Part shown: piece by piece, positions 16,717-26,554 of the stretch | How positions within the stretch are numbered: position 1 is the stretch's first letter | Layout of the letters: each line of letters starts with the position of its first letter | Origin: Microbulbifer thermotolerans | GTDB taxonomy: Bacteria; Pseudomonadota; Gammaproteobacteria; Pseudomonadales; Cellvibrionaceae | NCBI RefSeq assembly: GCF_900112305.1 | Contig: NZ_FOKT01000003.1 | Location: forward strand, 310,001-374,000 | DNA: 64,000 nt | Reading direction: 5' to 3' | Program-made: the position numbers and the translations under genes | Notes under the pieces: model-generated | What the model saw: the letters and a program-made list of their open reading frames with translations, nothing else | The model's database searches: none | Told to the model about the DNA's origin: nothing

Positions 16717-18168
16717 CTACCTCAAGGATCTCTCGCGGGGCAGCGAGATTTGTATTGCCAGGCCGCCAAGGGGGCTCTTTGCGGCCCGGATTTGTCCGCC
16801 GTGGGCGAGCACAATCTCCCTGCAGATGGCGAGCCCGAGCCCGGAACCGCCCAGAGCGCGGCTGCGGGAGCGGTCAACCCGGTACAGGCGGTCAAAGATT
16901 TTCTCCAGCTCTGTTTCGGACACTCCGGGCGGGCTGTCTTGTACTTCCAGAACAATACGCTCTCCGTCGCCATCGATCAGAATGCGGATTTCCCCTTTGG
17001 GGTCCGTGTACCTAAGGCTGTTTTCCAGCAGATTGCCCACCAATTGAGACAGGCGCCGGGCATCGGCCAGTACTAGCAGTGGCTCACTATGATCGGCGTC
17101 CAGAGTGAGGGAAAGCTTCTGCTGCTGCAAGCGCGGTTCAAAGTGGGCGATTTGCGTCTGTACCAGCGCGGTCAGATTCACTGGCTCCTGTACCAGTTGC
17201 AGGGTGGCTTGATCGGCCAGGGAGAGCAGGTGAAGGTCATCCACCAGTTTTCCCAAGGCTTCGATTTCGCTGTGTAGGGCGGCCATGCGCTCGGGGGTGG
17301 GCTTGCGGATACCGTCTAGCAGGGCCTCTATTTCGCCGCCGATCACTGCGATCGGAGTGCGCAGTTCGTGGGAGATATCCACAATCCACTGGCGTCTGAT
17401 CTGCTCGTTGCGGGCCAGAGTTTGGGCCAGTTGATTGAAGTTGGCCGCGAGTTCGCTCAGCTCGTTACGGCCCCTGACGGTTACCCGGGTCGCGTAGTTA
17501 CCTGCCGCCAGCTGCCGCGCCGCGGTCATTACCCGCTGAATGGGACGCAGGAACCAGCGCGCCCATGCGGCGGCCACCAACAGGGACAGAAGCAGGCCTG
17601 CCAGCAGTATCCACACTAGGTTGGTGCGCTGTTGTTCGATAAAGCTGCGGGCCAGTTCGTCGGTGATGATTTCAATCGGCTGTAGGCCGATCCAGGCCAC
17701 GGTTTTGCCGCCACTGCGCACTGCGTACCAGTGGTCTTCGCGCACGGGAATTCTGGGGCCGGCAATGGGGTCCCGTCGGGTATCCACCAGGACTATGCGG
17801 TGGGCCAGGGGGATGGAGGCGGCCATCAGGTCCGGGCCAGACGACGGTGCGGGAATGTCCGCTACCTCTTGTTGCTGCCGGCGGGGCGGCTGCTCCCGCA
17901 TCTGTGGAGGTACTACGATGCCCGCGGATTCCAGCATTTTCGCCCACTGGCGGTAATCGTCGCGCAGAAACTGCCAGCTTCCCCGGCGCTTGTAGGCGTC
18001 CGCCAGCAGGCTGGCGACCCGTTCAATCTGCAGGATTTCATTTTGGCGGGCGTAGGACACGAACCCTCTCTGGAAGGACCAGTTCACCAGCAGCAGGATC
18101 AGGGTGACAATGACGCCCAGAGTTAGCAGCAGGCTTAGGAGCCACTTATAGAAAACGCTGAATTTCAA
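16717..18168 (-). CDS. sensor histidine kinase (BaeS-like)
   Basis: The 483-aa kinase has an N-terminal membrane helix (LLSLLLTLGVIVTLILLLVNW), a periplasmic sensor region (about 30-170), a second helix (LVWILLAGLLLSLLVAAAWA) and a HAMP domain (RPIQRVMTAARQLAAGNY). Then come the phospho-acceptor box DISHELRTPIAV and the GHKL ATPase motifs (LLENSLRY, DSPPGV, GGSGLGLAI). The periplasmic part holds a Gln/Arg-rich stretch near residue 95. The kinase gene precedes the regulator, reversing the more common order. The signal is unknown; the neighbouring redox genes and DsbG suggest envelope redox stress (inference). Confidence 0.93.
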   Translation of the reverse strand: MKFSVFYKWLLSLLLTLGVIVTLILLLVNWSFQRGFVSYARQNEILQIERVASLLADAYKRRGSWQFLRDDYRQWAKMLESAGIVVPPQMREQPPRRQQQEVADIPAPSSGPDLMAASIPLAHRIVLVDTRRDPIAGPRIPVREDHWYAVRSGGKTVAWIGLQPIEIITDELARSFIEQQRTNLVWILLAGLLLSLLVAAAWARWFLRPIQRVMTAARQLAAGNYATRVTVRGRNELSELAANFNQLAQTLARNEQIRRQWIVDISHELRTPIAVIGGEIEALLDGIRKPTPERMAALHSEIEALGKLVDDLHLLSLADQATLQLVQEPVNLTALVQTQIAHFEPRLQQQKLSLTLDADHSEPLLVLADARRLSQLVGNLLENSLRYTDPKGEIRILIDGDGERIVLEVQDSPPGVSETELEKIFDRLYRVDRSRSRALGGSGLGLAICREIVLAHGGQIRAAKSPLGGLAIQISLPRERSLR

Positions 18169-18464
18169 CTTGTACCGCCTGTCGTTTTCATCGCTGTGGC
18201 TGTGGTCTTACCGCTAAAGAGCCGTTTCCTACCACTGCTGTTTCTCCATCTTTGCCGTCGGGTATTTGAGGCGTCTTTTACAATAGCGGCCGATTAAGTT
18301 GGGTTTCCCGAATTGGCTCCTCGCAGTGGTAGGCAGTTTGAACGGCCTGAGGGAACCAGTGTTGGTCAATGTTGCCTCAATTACCACTGCACAGACTAGG
18401 GGCAGGGACTATCCGGTGACCTTATGGAGCGGGTTGCTATCAATAGCGTGTTATTGGGAGAAGA

Positions 18465-19253
18465 ATGATGATGTTACGACCCCGGCTGATGGTTTTCATA
18501 TTGTTCTCGGCGGCCTTTATGACCTGTGTATCGGCCCGCTCGGTTGCCGGGGCCCCTTACCCCCCAGTGGTTCAGCAGTTGGTGGATCAGGGCGTCCGCA
18601 TTGCCGGGAGTTTCAAAGCACCCGATGGTTTGACCGGCTATGTGGGGGAGATGCAAGGGCAGCCGGTGGCTTTTTATCTGACACCGGGCGGAGAGCACGT
18701 GATTGTGGGCCCGATGTTGTCTGCCTCCGGTGAAAATCTGACCGAGGCAAAAGTTCAGGAACTGGTTGTGGGCCCAAAGAATGCCAAAGCCTGGCGCGCG
18801 CTTGAGAAAGCGGAGTGGGTGCGTGAAGGAAGCGCCGGTGCGCCGGTTATTGTGTATACCTTCACCGATCCAAACTGCCCGTTTTGCCACCGTTTCCACC
18901 GTGCTGCGCGGCCGTGGATCGAAGCTGGCCGGGTGCAGCTTCGCCATATCCTGGTCGGTATTATCAAGCAAGATAGCCTGCCCAAGGCCGCCACGATTTT
19001 GGGGGCTGAGGACCCCGGCGCGGCGCTCCGGGAGAATCAGGAGAAATACGGCAGTGGAGGAATTGCGGTGGTGCCGAAGCGTGTGGAGGCTTACTCCGAC
19101 ACCATACGGGAAAACAATGCGCTAATGTCCAGCCTTGATTTGCACGCCACACCCAGCACCTACTACAAAGGCCCCAATGGTCAGATCTTTATGAAGCAGG
19201 GCGCTCCCGATGAGGATGAGCTGGTTAAAATGATGGGGGGCCCGAGGCCCTGA
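18465..19253 (+). CDS. DsbG-like periplasmic thiol:disulfide interchange protein
   Basis: The 262-aa protein has a signal peptide ending near VAG at about residue 29. An N-terminal dimerisation-type domain (VVQQLVDQGVRIAGSFKAPDGLTGY) is followed by a thioredoxin fold with the active site FTDPNCPFCHRFH (CPFC). The cis-Pro segment is LHATPSTYY. This organisation is that of DsbG/DsbC isomerases, closer to DsbG by its N-terminal region. It probably protects or isomerises periplasmic thiols. The start is one of three consecutive ATGs after GGGAGAAG. It is divergent from the histidine kinase and convergent with mnmE. Confidence 0.88.
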   Translation: MMMLRPRLMVFILFSAAFMTCVSARSVAGAPYPPVVQQLVDQGVRIAGSFKAPDGLTGYVGEMQGQPVAFYLTPGGEHVIVGPMLSASGENLTEAKVQELVVGPKNAKAWRALEKAEWVREGSAGAPVIVYTFTDPNCPFCHRFHRAARPWIEAGRVQLRHILVGIIKQDSLPKAATILGAEDPGAALRENQEKYGSGGIAVVPKRVEAYSDTIRENNALMSSLDLHATPSTYYKGPNGQIFMKQGAPDEDELVKMMGGPRP

Positions 19254-19290
19254 CGGGGGGCAACCTCGCCGGGGCGATGGGGGAAAGTGG

Positions 19291-20667
19291 TTATTTTCCG
19301 ATACAAAAGCTGCCGAAGATCCGCCCCAACAGCTCGTCGGCGGTGACTGCGCCGGTAATTTCCCCCAGTGCCTGCTGCGCCTGGCGCAGATCTTCTGCGA
19401 GCAGCTCGCCGGCACCGCTAGCCTGTAACTGGCTGGCGCCCGCTTCGATAAACCCTCTCGCCCTGGACAGGGCCTCCAGGTGGCGGCGGCGGGCGCTGAA
19501 GTTGCCCTCAGCGGCCCCACTGTAGCCCATGCATTGTTTTAGGTGTTCCTTCAGTGCCCCGAGGCCGGCGCCCGTTTTGGCACTGAGGGCGATGACCGGC
19601 ACGCCGTCGGTATGGGCTTGTAGGCCGGCGGTGTAATCGGTGAGGTCGATCTTGTTCAATACCAGGGTCAATCTTTCCGTAGCTTGCAGTTGGGCGGTGA
19701 ACTCAGGCCAGACCGCCTCCGGGTCCATTGAGTGGGCCTGTTGCGCATCTACAACCAGCAGTACCCGGTCCGCCTGGCGTATTTCCTCCCAGGCTCGCTC
19801 TATTCCGATCTGCTCGACTTTGTCCGGTGCCTGCCGCAGCCCGGCGGTGTCGGCGAACTGAAGCGGCATACCGTCGATATGTATAGTTTCACGCAGAATG
19901 TCCCGGGTGGTACCGGCGATATCTGTCACGATGGCGGCGTCGTGCCCGGCGAGGGCATTCAACAGACTGGACTTACCGGCGTTGGGGCGCCCGGCGATGG
20001 CGACCCGCATCCCTTCGCGCAGCAAGCTGCCCTGGCGCGCCTGGGCCTCCACGGCCGACAGTTGTTGCAGGAGTGCCCGCAAGTCGGCTGCTACCTTGCC
20101 GTCCGCAAGGAAATCGATTTCTTCTTCAGGAAAATCAATCGATGCTTCGACATAGATACGTAACTGCGTCAGATTTTCGACTAAGCTTTCTATTTTTTCG
20201 GAGAATACTCCTTGCAGGGAGTTGATTGCATTGCGGGCTGCTTGGGCGCTACCAGCTTCAATCAGGTCCGCGATTGCCTCAGCCTGGGTCAAATCGATCT
20301 TGTCGTTCAGGAAGGCGCGCTGGGAAAACTCTCCCGGGCGCGCCTGGCGGGCGCCCAATTCAAGGGCCGCTTTGAGCAGCTGGTCCAGAATCACCGGGCC
20401 ACCGTGTCCCTGCAGCTCCACCACATCTTCGCCAGTGAAGGAGTTGGGGCCGGGGAAGAAAAGAGCGATACCTTGGTCGACCAAATGGTCACCGTGAAAA
20501 AAATTGCTGTAGTGGGCGTAGCGCGGCTGCAGCGCCTTGCCACCGCAAATAGCGCGGGCGATTGGCAGGGCTTTCTCGCCTGAGAGGCGAATTACGCCGA
20601 TGCCGCCGCGCCCCGGGGCGGTGGCAACGGCGGCGATGGTGTCTTTATCCGGGTTTTGCTGGGTCAT
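19291..20667 (-). CDS. mnmE: tRNA uridine-5-carboxymethylaminomethyl modification GTPase MnmE (TrmE)
   Basis: MnmE is the GTPase partner of MnmG in U34 tRNA modification. The 458-aa protein has the N-terminal tetrahydrofolate-binding domain ([22 protein letters not shown]) and a G domain with [29 protein letters not shown] and NKIDL. It ends with the invariant FGSFCIGK, whose cysteine is conserved in the family. It follows yidC on the same strand with a strong hairpin between them. The adjacent order yidC-mnmE is standard; the absence of mnmG directly next to it is explained by the accessory block 4329-19253. Confidence 0.97.
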   Translation of the reverse strand: MTQQNPDKDTIAAVATAPGRGGIGVIRLSGEKALPIARAICGGKALQPRYAHYSNFFHGDHLVDQGIALFFPGPNSFTGEDVVELQGHGGPVILDQLLKAALELGARQARPGEFSQRAFLNDKIDLTQAEAIADLIEAGSAQAARNAINSLQGVFSEKIESLVENLTQLRIYVEASIDFPEEEIDFLADGKVAADLRALLQQLSAVEAQARQGSLLREGMRVAIAGRPNAGKSSLLNALAGHDAAIVTDIAGTTRDILRETIHIDGMPLQFADTAGLRQAPDKVEQIGIERAWEEIRQADRVLLVVDAQQAHSMDPEAVWPEFTAQLQATERLTLVLNKIDLTDYTAGLQAHTDGVPVIALSAKTGAGLGALKEHLKQCMGYSGAAEGNFSARRRHLEALSRARGFIEAGASQLQASGAGELLAEDLRQAQQALGEITGAVTADELLGRIFGSFCIGK

Positions 20668-20687
20668 CGGTTGAGTCTACTCCAACC

Positions 20688-20715
20688 AAAAGGGGCCGCA
20701 GTTGCGGCCCCTTTT
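20688..20715. terminator. strong bidirectional hairpin between yidC and mnmE
   Basis: A perfect 13-bp stem (AAAAGGGGCCGCA / TGCGGCCCCTTTT) with a two-base loop is flanked by A and T runs. It would terminate transcription leaving yidC leftward, so mnmE probably has its own promoter or relies on readthrough. Confidence 0.85.
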
Positions 20716-20773
20716 GTGTTTTGGCGGTCTATCGCTCCAGAACCGCATTTTGGTTTCCGGAGCAGGGGCGGGG

Positions 20774-22432
20774 TTATACCTTGCCCGCGTCCACCTGTTT
20801 GTTGATATACCAAGTCTGCGCAATGGTGATCAGGTTGTTGGCGATCCAGTAGAGCACCAGACCGGCCGGGAACCATAGGAAGAAAAAGGTCATCATCACC
20901 GGCATCAGTTGCATGATACGCGCCTGCGTCGGGTCTGTCGGCTGTGGGTTGAGCTTTTGCATAAACCACATGGACAAGCCCATCAGAGCGGGCAGGATAA
21001 AGTAGGGGTCCTTGGCGGACAGATCGTGGATCCAGAATATCCAGGGCGCGTGGCGCAACTCCACTGTCTCGGTCAGCATCCAGTAGAGAGCGATAAAAAC
21101 CGGCATCTGCAGCATAATTGGCAGACAGCCGCCCATCGGATTAATTTTCTCCCGGCGGTAGAGCTTCATGGTCTCCTCCGCCAGCTTCTGCCGGTTGTCT
21201 TTGTATTGCTCCTGCAGCTTCTTCATCTGCGGCGCGAATTTACGCATGCGAGCCATGGACTTGGTGCCAGCGGCGGACAGGGGGAAGAGCAGCGCCTTGA
21301 TGAACACCGTCAAAAGGATAATGGCCCAGCCCCAGTTGCTGGCGATATGGCTCTGGATAAAATGCAGGACGCCAAACAGAGGCTTTGCGATCCACCATAG
21401 CCAGCCGTAATCCACGGTGAGGTCCAGGTAAGGGGAGATTTCTTCCAGGCGGTAGACGTCTTTCGGGCCCGCATAAAAAGCGGCGCTCAACGTTCCCTGG
21501 TTGCCGGGGGCAATCGCGACCGGCGGCGAGGTGAACCCCATGCGGTAGAGCCCACCGGACAGCTGGCGCAGCTCGAAGGTATTGCGCTCGTCCTGAGGCG
21601 GAATCCAGGCACTGAGGAAGTAGTGCTGGACCATGGCCACCCAACCGCCCTCGACGGTTTCGCGGGTCGGCTTTTCGGCAATATCCTCAAAGTCCTGCTT
21701 GAAGTAGTTTTCTTCGGTAGTGTGCATCGCCGCACCGAGGAAGGGGGACACGCCGATGCCTACGTCGACCGGGGGTTCTTGGTCGTCACGCTTGATTTGC
21801 CCGAACATGGCCGCGGACCAAGCCTCGCTACTGCGGTTGTCCACCAGGTAGGTGACGTCGATTAAGTAGTCCCCGCGGTGGAAGGTGAACCGCTTGGTAA
21901 TGTCGGTTTCTCCCTGGTTGAGCGTCAGATCCACGGTGAGGGTGTCTTGGCCCTCCTTCAGTGCGTACTTGGTTTCCGCAACGGTGAATAAGGGGCGGCC
22001 AGCGGCGCTGTCGGTGCCGTTCTGCCCGATTAAACCACTTTGGGCGATATAGGTATGGTCGCGGGTCTGGTTCAGCAGTATCAGCGGGCGATCCGGAGTG
22101 TGCAGTTCCTCTTCATACCGGCGCAGTGCGACTTTGACGATGTCTCCGCCGCGGGGATCGATCAATAAGTCAAAAACGTCTGTGGTGACGCTGATCAACT
22201 TGCGTTGCGCGTCACTCTTGCCGGCGGCGGTGTCGCTCTGTGCTTCTAGTTGTGGTACGTCGTTGTCGGCCCGTGTTTGTGTGGCTGGACTGCTGGTGGG
22301 GAGTTCCTCACGCACCACTGTCTCTCGATCGGGAATCGGCGCGCGCCGCTCCTGAAAGTCGTTCCACTGGTATATCAAGGCCAGGACCACTGCGGCGATG
22401 CCGCCCAACAGTGTATAGCGTTGCCAATCCAT
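20774..22432 (-). CDS. yidC: membrane protein insertase YidC
   Basis: YidC inserts and folds inner-membrane proteins with or without SecYEG. The 552-aa protein starts at the ATG at 22432 (MDWQRYTLLGGIAAVVLALIY), giving an N-terminal membrane anchor and a large periplasmic beta domain (about 60-330). The conserved five-helix core follows, with GWAIILLTVFIKALLFPLS, the cytoplasmic loop KMKKLQEQY-like segment, GGCLPIMLQMPVFIALYW and a C-terminal FFLWFPAGLVLYWIANNL. An in-frame extension to 22621 overlaps yidD and is not real. It lies between yidD and mnmE in the rpmH-rnpA-yidD-yidC cluster. Confidence 0.97.
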   Translation of the reverse strand: MDWQRYTLLGGIAAVVLALIYQWNDFQERRAPIPDRETVVREELPTSSPATQTRADNDVPQLEAQSDTAAGKSDAQRKLISVTTDVFDLLIDPRGGDIVKVALRRYEEELHTPDRPLILLNQTRDHTYIAQSGLIGQNGTDSAAGRPLFTVAETKYALKEGQDTLTVDLTLNQGETDITKRFTFHRGDYLIDVTYLVDNRSSEAWSAAMFGQIKRDDQEPPVDVGIGVSPFLGAAMHTTEENYFKQDFEDIAEKPTRETVEGGWVAMVQHYFLSAWIPPQDERNTFELRQLSGGLYRMGFTSPPVAIAPGNQGTLSAAFYAGPKDVYRLEEISPYLDLTVDYGWLWWIAKPLFGVLHFIQSHIASNWGWAIILLTVFIKALLFPLSAAGTKSMARMRKFAPQMKKLQEQYKDNRQKLAEETMKLYRREKINPMGGCLPIMLQMPVFIALYWMLTETVELRHAPWIFWIHDLSAKDPYFILPALMGLSMWFMQKLNPQPTDPTQARIMQLMPVMMTFFFLWFPAGLVLYWIANNLITIAQTWYINKQVDAGKV

Positions 22433-22440
22433 CTTTTTAC

Positions 22441-22674
22441 CTAGGAGTCTTTGTCTGTGGGGGCGGGGGGGACGGGGTCCGGGCCGCCGGGATGCCAGGG
22501 GTGGCATTTTATAAGGCGTAGGGCGGTTAAATAAGCCCCTTTTAGGAATCCATGCCTTATTAATGCCTCTTCCGCATAATGTGAGCAGGTGGGGTAGAAG
22601 CGGCACTGGTTGCCTACCCATGGGCTGGCCAAATAGCGGTAGAGGTGTATCAGTTTGATCGCCAGCCAGCTCAT
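22441..22674 (-). CDS. yidD: membrane protein insertion efficiency factor YidD
   Basis: The 77-aa protein matches YidD: IKLIHLYRYLASPWVGNQCRFYPTCSHYAEEALIRHG (in parts), with the conserved cysteines in CRFYPTCS and CHPWHPGG near the end. It assists YidC-dependent insertion at the membrane. Its start overlaps the end of rnpA by four bases and it ends eight bases before yidC, so translation of rnpA, yidD and yidC is probably coupled. Confidence 0.96.
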   Translation of the reverse strand: MSWLAIKLIHLYRYLASPWVGNQCRFYPTCSHYAEEALIRHGFLKGAYLTALRLIKCHPWHPGGPDPVPPAPTDKDS

Positions 22675-23066
22675 TTGCGGCTTACCTGTTGTGGCTGCTG
22701 TGCGCGGTTCGCCAGTTTGCGCCAGAGTTTGTTCAGTAACTTGGCCAGTGCGGCTTTGTCCAGCTCTGCGACGCCGGGGCGGGCCAGGACAATGGCATCC
22801 ACGGCTGGCAGATTGTGTTGGTTGAGCCGGAAGGTCTCGCGGGCAATGCGCTTGATACGGTTGCGATCGCTGGCATTGCGAACGTGCTTCTTGGCGATAA
22901 CCAAGCCGAGACGGGGATGGTCGAGGTCGTTGTGACTGGCGAGGATCAACAGATTCGGGTGTGCCGCACGTATTTGGCGCTTGGCGTTGAAGACCGCACG
23001 ATATTGCGCCGCGGTCAGCAGGCGCAGCGGCTTGGCAAAACCGAAGTCGCTGCGCGCCTGTTGCAT
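22671..23066 (-). CDS. rnpA: ribonuclease P protein component
   Basis: RnpA is the protein subunit of RNase P, which matures tRNA 5' ends. The 131-aa protein has the N-terminal FGFAKPLRLLTAAQYRAVF and the RNA-binding signature ASDRNRIKRIARETFRL, the RNR motif. Its length is typical. It lies 33 bp downstream of rpmH and overlaps yidD by four bases, the conserved rpmH-rnpA-yidD order. Confidence 0.97.
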   Translation of the reverse strand: MQQARSDFGFAKPLRLLTAAQYRAVFNAKRQIRAAHPNLLILASHNDLDHPRLGLVIAKKHVRNASDRNRIKRIARETFRLNQHNLPAVDAIVLARPGVAELDKAALAKLLNKLWRKLANRAQQPQQVSRK

Positions 23067-23099
23067 ATATAGGAGGGTGCCCCGTTGCCGGGTACAGAA

Positions 23100-23234
23100 T
23101 TATGCAGACAGGACTTTGCGACCTTTGGCACGGCGGCGGGCCAAAACCTTGCGGCCGTTTTTGGTTGCCATACGGGCGCGGAAACCGTGGGTGCGCTTGC
23201 GCTTCAAGTTGCTGGGTTGGAATGTGCGTTTCAT
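23100..23234 (-). CDS. rpmH: 50S ribosomal protein L34
   Basis: The 44-aa protein [18 protein letters not shown]...[21 protein letters not shown] is an unmistakable L34. The ATG at 23234 is correct; a longer open frame upstream is noncoding. It is the first gene of the leftward rpmH-rnpA-yidD-yidC operon and faces away from dnaA across the putative replication origin. Confidence 0.98.
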   Translation of the reverse strand: MKRTFQPSNLKRKRTHGFRARMATKNGRKVLARRRAKGRKVLSA

Positions 23235-23459
23235 TGTCTTGCTACCTGGGACTTTGTATTCGGAAACTCCTGGGCCCGCCCTGGCGGGGCTTTGCCCAGT
23301 CGCCGCTCCAGTGCCGGCAGGCCGGCGAAAGCGGAGCAATGCGCTGCAAAGGCGGCGGATTGTATAGAAAGGCACCAGCGAAATCAACGCGAACGGCGGG
23401 GAAAATCAACGCCTCGGCCCCGGTGCTTGGGAATGGACACGCCGCTGTTGGCGGCAAGT

Positions 23460-23772
23460 AATTGAGGCGACAGCAGTATTTCGGAATTCCCACCGATTGG
23501 CCCCAAGATATACACAGATCGCTGTGGATAACGTCTGTGGAATTCTTTTTGCGGGTTGCTTAATTAGTGGTCAAACCTTTGATAACAAGGGGATTTTTGT
23601 CACAAGATTTCCAATAATTGCCCACTTGCTTGTGGATAACCCTGCGGTGCAAAGGTATACTGCGCAGATCACTCGGTTGGGTCCGTTGCCATCCACAGAG
23701 GCGGTATCGTACCTGTCTGCCGCTGCCCATTTTTTGGGTCTTGTCTTTATTTAAGGGGTTTTGGGGGGTTTC
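23460..23772. other. rpmH-dnaA intergenic region, candidate oriC and dnaA promoter
   Basis: The 538 bp between rpmH and dnaA hold no gene. Two perfect DnaA boxes TGTGGATAA occur at 23523-23531 and 23631-23639. Weaker ones are TATACACAG (about 23509) and CATCCACAG (about 23689). A T-rich and A-rich stretch lies between them (23540-23610). In Pseudomonas species the functional origin lies in this gap. Flanking genes diverge from it (rpmH leftward, dnaA rightward), as expected at an origin. The dnaA promoter must also lie here. Confidence 0.7.
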
Positions 23773-25284
23773 TTGTCTGAATCCGTTTGGAAGCAGTGTG
23801 CTAGCTGTTTGCAGGATGAATTGCCCGCACAGCAGTTCAATACCTGGATAAGGCCACTGCGTGTCAATCCGGCGAGTTCCGCGGGCGAATTGCGGCTGTT
23901 GGCCCCCAACCGCTTTGTGCTCGACTGGGTGGCGGATAAGTTTCTCAACCGCATTCGCGAGCTGTTACAGGAATTTTCCGGTGGTCAACCGATCCAGGTG
24001 GTATTGGAGATTACAGAAAGGCGCCCGGCGCGTTTTCAGCGTACCCGCGTGGCCGCGCGCCAGTCGGCTGCGACTGCTCAGCCGGCGCCCGCAAGGGGAT
24101 TTTCCGCCGCACGGGTAGCGCCCCATCCGGCAGTGCAGGAGGAGGGGAGCGCGGAGCAAATCACCAGTGGAGAGCTGGCGTTGACCGACCTGCGCGGGGG
24201 GGGCGCTCAACGGCCGGGCGCCGAACCCGTGCGCAATGTAGAAGTGGAAGGCGCGATCAAGCACGGCAGCTCTTTAAACCGCAATTTCACCTTTAAATCC
24301 TTTGTTGAGGGCAAGTCCAATCAGTTGGGCTTGGCGGCGGCACAACAAATTGCCGACAACCCTGGCGGCGCCTATAACCCGCTCTTTATTTACGGAGGTG
24401 TTGGCCTCGGCAAGACCCACCTGATGCACGCGGTGGGCAATGCGCTGGTGGAGCGCAATCCCAATGCCAAGGTGGTCTATTTGCATTCGGAGCGTTTTGT
24501 TGCGGACATGGTCAAGGCGCTGCAATTAAACGCGATCAGTGACTTTAAGCGGTATTACCGCTCGGTAGACGCACTGTTAATTGACGATATCCAGTTCTTT
24601 GCCGGTAAAGAGCGCTCCCAGGAAGAGTTTTTCCACACGTTCAACGCATTGCTCGAGGGCGGACAGCAGATCATCCTCACCTGTGATCGTTACCCCAAGG
24701 AAATTGACGGCTTGGAGGAGCGATTGAAGTCCCGCTTTGGCTGGGGGTTGACGGTAGCGGTGGAGCCACCAGAGCTGGAGACCCGAGTGGCCATCTTAAT
24801 GAAGAAGGCGGAGCAGGTGGGTGTGGACCTGCCCCATGATTCCGCTTTCTTTATCGCCCAGCGCATACGTTCCAATGTGCGTGAGCTGGAAGGGGCACTG
24901 CGGCGGGTGATTGCCAACGCCCAATTTACCGGCCGACCTATCGATGACCTGTTGGTACGGGAGGCGTTGAAAGATCTGCTGGCGCTGCAGGACAGGCTGG
25001 TAAGCGTAGATAATATTCAGCGGGTGGTGGCTGAGTACTACAAGATTAAGGTGTCGGATCTGCTCTCCAAGCGTCGCAGCCGCTCGGTGGCGCGGCCACG
25101 CCAGGTGGCGATGTCCCTGGCCAAGGAGCTGACGAATCACAGTCTGCCGGAGATCGGCGATGCCTTTGGGGGGCGGGATCACACCACAGTGCTGCACGCT
25201 TGCCGCAAGATTCGCGAGTTGCAGGAGACGGACGCGGATATCCGCGAGGACGTTAAGTTGCTGACCCGCTCGTTGACAACCTGA
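23773..25284 (+). CDS. dnaA: chromosomal replication initiator protein DnaA
   Basis: DnaA binds DnaA boxes and unwinds the origin. The 503-aa protein has domain I ([26 protein letters not shown]), a variable linker with Ala/Pro/Gln-rich sequence (about 95-165), the AAA+ domain with Walker [11 protein letters not shown] and Walker [10 protein letters not shown], and the C-terminal DNA-binding signature [12 protein letters not shown]. The start is probably the TTG at 23773, giving the family-like SESVWKQC. An upstream in-frame TTG at 23761 adds four residues and cannot be fully excluded. It heads the dnaA-dnaN-recF-gyrB set. Confidence 0.97.
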   Translation: MSESVWKQCASCLQDELPAQQFNTWIRPLRVNPASSAGELRLLAPNRFVLDWVADKFLNRIRELLQEFSGGQPIQVVLEITERRPARFQRTRVAARQSAATAQPAPARGFSAARVAPHPAVQEEGSAEQITSGELALTDLRGGGAQRPGAEPVRNVEVEGAIKHGSSLNRNFTFKSFVEGKSNQLGLAAAQQIADNPGGAYNPLFIYGGVGLGKTHLMHAVGNALVERNPNAKVVYLHSERFVADMVKALQLNAISDFKRYYRSVDALLIDDIQFFAGKERSQEEFFHTFNALLEGGQQIILTCDRYPKEIDGLEERLKSRFGWGLTVAVEPPELETRVAILMKKAEQVGVDLPHDSAFFIAQRIRSNVRELEGALRRVIANAQFTGRPIDDLLVREALKDLLALQDRLVSVDNIQRVVAEYYKIKVSDLLSKRRSRSVARPRQVAMSLAKELTNHSLPEIGDAFGGRDHTTVLHACRKIRELQETDADIREDVKLLTRSLTT

Positions 25285-25332
25285 TTCAATGACTGACGAT
25301 AACCGATAAATCCAAGCAAGGCGAAATTACCG

Positions 25333-26439
25333 ATGAAATTCAATGTGAGCCGGGACGCCCTATTAAAACCGCTACAACTGGTCGCCGGCGTTGTGGAGAA
25401 GCGCCAGACGTTGCCGGTGCTGGCTAATGTGTTGATTCAGCTGCAGGGGCAGGAACTGTCGCTGACCGGTACCGATCTGGAAGTGGAAATCGTCGGCCGC
25501 CTGCCGGTGGACGGAGTGGAAATGGAAGGGGAGGTGACCGTACCGGCGCGCAAGTTGTTGGATATCTGCCGGTCGCTGCCCGATGGCGCCGAACTTAAAT
25601 TTGAGCGCGATGGTGAGCGCCTGGTGCTGCGCAGTGGCCGCAGCCGTTTTCTGCTTTCCACACTTCCCGCAGCGGATTTCCCCAATCAGGACGAGACCAG
25701 TGCCCAGACCCGTTTTGCGATTTCACAGCGGGAAATACGCCGTTTGATCGAGGCCACCAGCTTCGCCATGGCGCAGCAGGATGTGCGCTACTACCTGAAC
25801 GGTCTGCTGTTGGAGTGTCGCCCACAGCAGCTGCGTGCCGTGGCCACCGACGGGCACAGGTTGGCGCTCTGTGACCGCGATGCACCGGGACTGAATGTCG
25901 ATGCACCCATTCAGGCGATTGTGCCGCGCAAGGGGGTGTTGGAGCTGGGGCGCCTGCTGGAGGATACCGATGCACAGGCGGAAGTCGTGCTCGGAAGCAA
26001 TCATATCCGCGTTGTCAGCGGTCAGTTCACCTTCACATCCAAACTTGTGGATGGGAAGTTCCCGGACTATGAACGTGTGCTGCCGCGTGCGGCGGGCAAT
26101 GAAATCTATGCTGATCGTCAGGCATTGCGCCAAGCTTTCTCGCGCGCCGCTATTCTTTCCAACGAGAAATATCGCGGTGTGCGCCTGCAGGTGTCCGAGG
26201 GGCTGCTGCAGATAGTGGCCAATAACCCGGAGCAGGAAGAAGCTGAGGAGCAGTTGGTGGTGGATTACGTTGGCGAACCGCTGGAGATCGGTTTCAACGT
26301 TTCCTACCTGCTGGATGTGACTGCCGCGATCCATAGTGAAAAGATCCGCATTGGCCTCGCAGACGCCAACAGCAGTGCCTTGATTCAGCAGCCCGAAGAG
26401 GGGGATTCCCTCTACGTGGTTATGCCAATGCGGCTCTGA
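25333..26439 (+). CDS. dnaN: DNA polymerase III beta subunit (sliding clamp)
   Basis: DnaN is the ring-shaped processivity clamp of the replicative polymerase. The 368-aa protein begins MKFNVSRDALLKPLQLVAGVVEKRQTLPVLANVL, has the internal three-fold domain pattern, and ends with VVMPMRL, the conserved clamp C-terminus. It follows dnaA by 48 bp. A hairpin terminator between dnaN and recF suggests that part of transcription ends there. Confidence 0.98.
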   Translation: MKFNVSRDALLKPLQLVAGVVEKRQTLPVLANVLIQLQGQELSLTGTDLEVEIVGRLPVDGVEMEGEVTVPARKLLDICRSLPDGAELKFERDGERLVLRSGRSRFLLSTLPAADFPNQDETSAQTRFAISQREIRRLIEATSFAMAQQDVRYYLNGLLLECRPQQLRAVATDGHRLALCDRDAPGLNVDAPIQAIVPRKGVLELGRLLEDTDAQAEVVLGSNHIRVVSGQFTFTSKLVDGKFPDYERVLPRAAGNEIYADRQALRQAFSRAAILSNEKYRGVRLQVSEGLLQIVANNPEQEEAEEQLVVDYVGEPLEIGFNVSYLLDVTAAIHSEKIRIGLADANSSALIQQPEEGDSLYVVMPMRL

Positions 26440-26479
26440 TTGTCAGCAGTGCCCGTTTCCTTAACACCGCTTCTCGTCA

Positions 26480-26510
26480 CCGCCATATCTCCGGATATGG
26501 CGGTCTTTTT
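26480..26510 (+). terminator. rho-independent terminator after dnaN
   Basis: A 10-bp stem (CCGCCATATC / GATATGGCGG) with a TCCG loop is followed by TCTTTTT. It lies 40 bp after dnaN and 45 bp before recF. Confidence 0.85.
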
Positions 26511-26554
26511 ATGGGAGTTTCATCCGGCTCCTGCCACTTTGTTCTGTAAACGGT

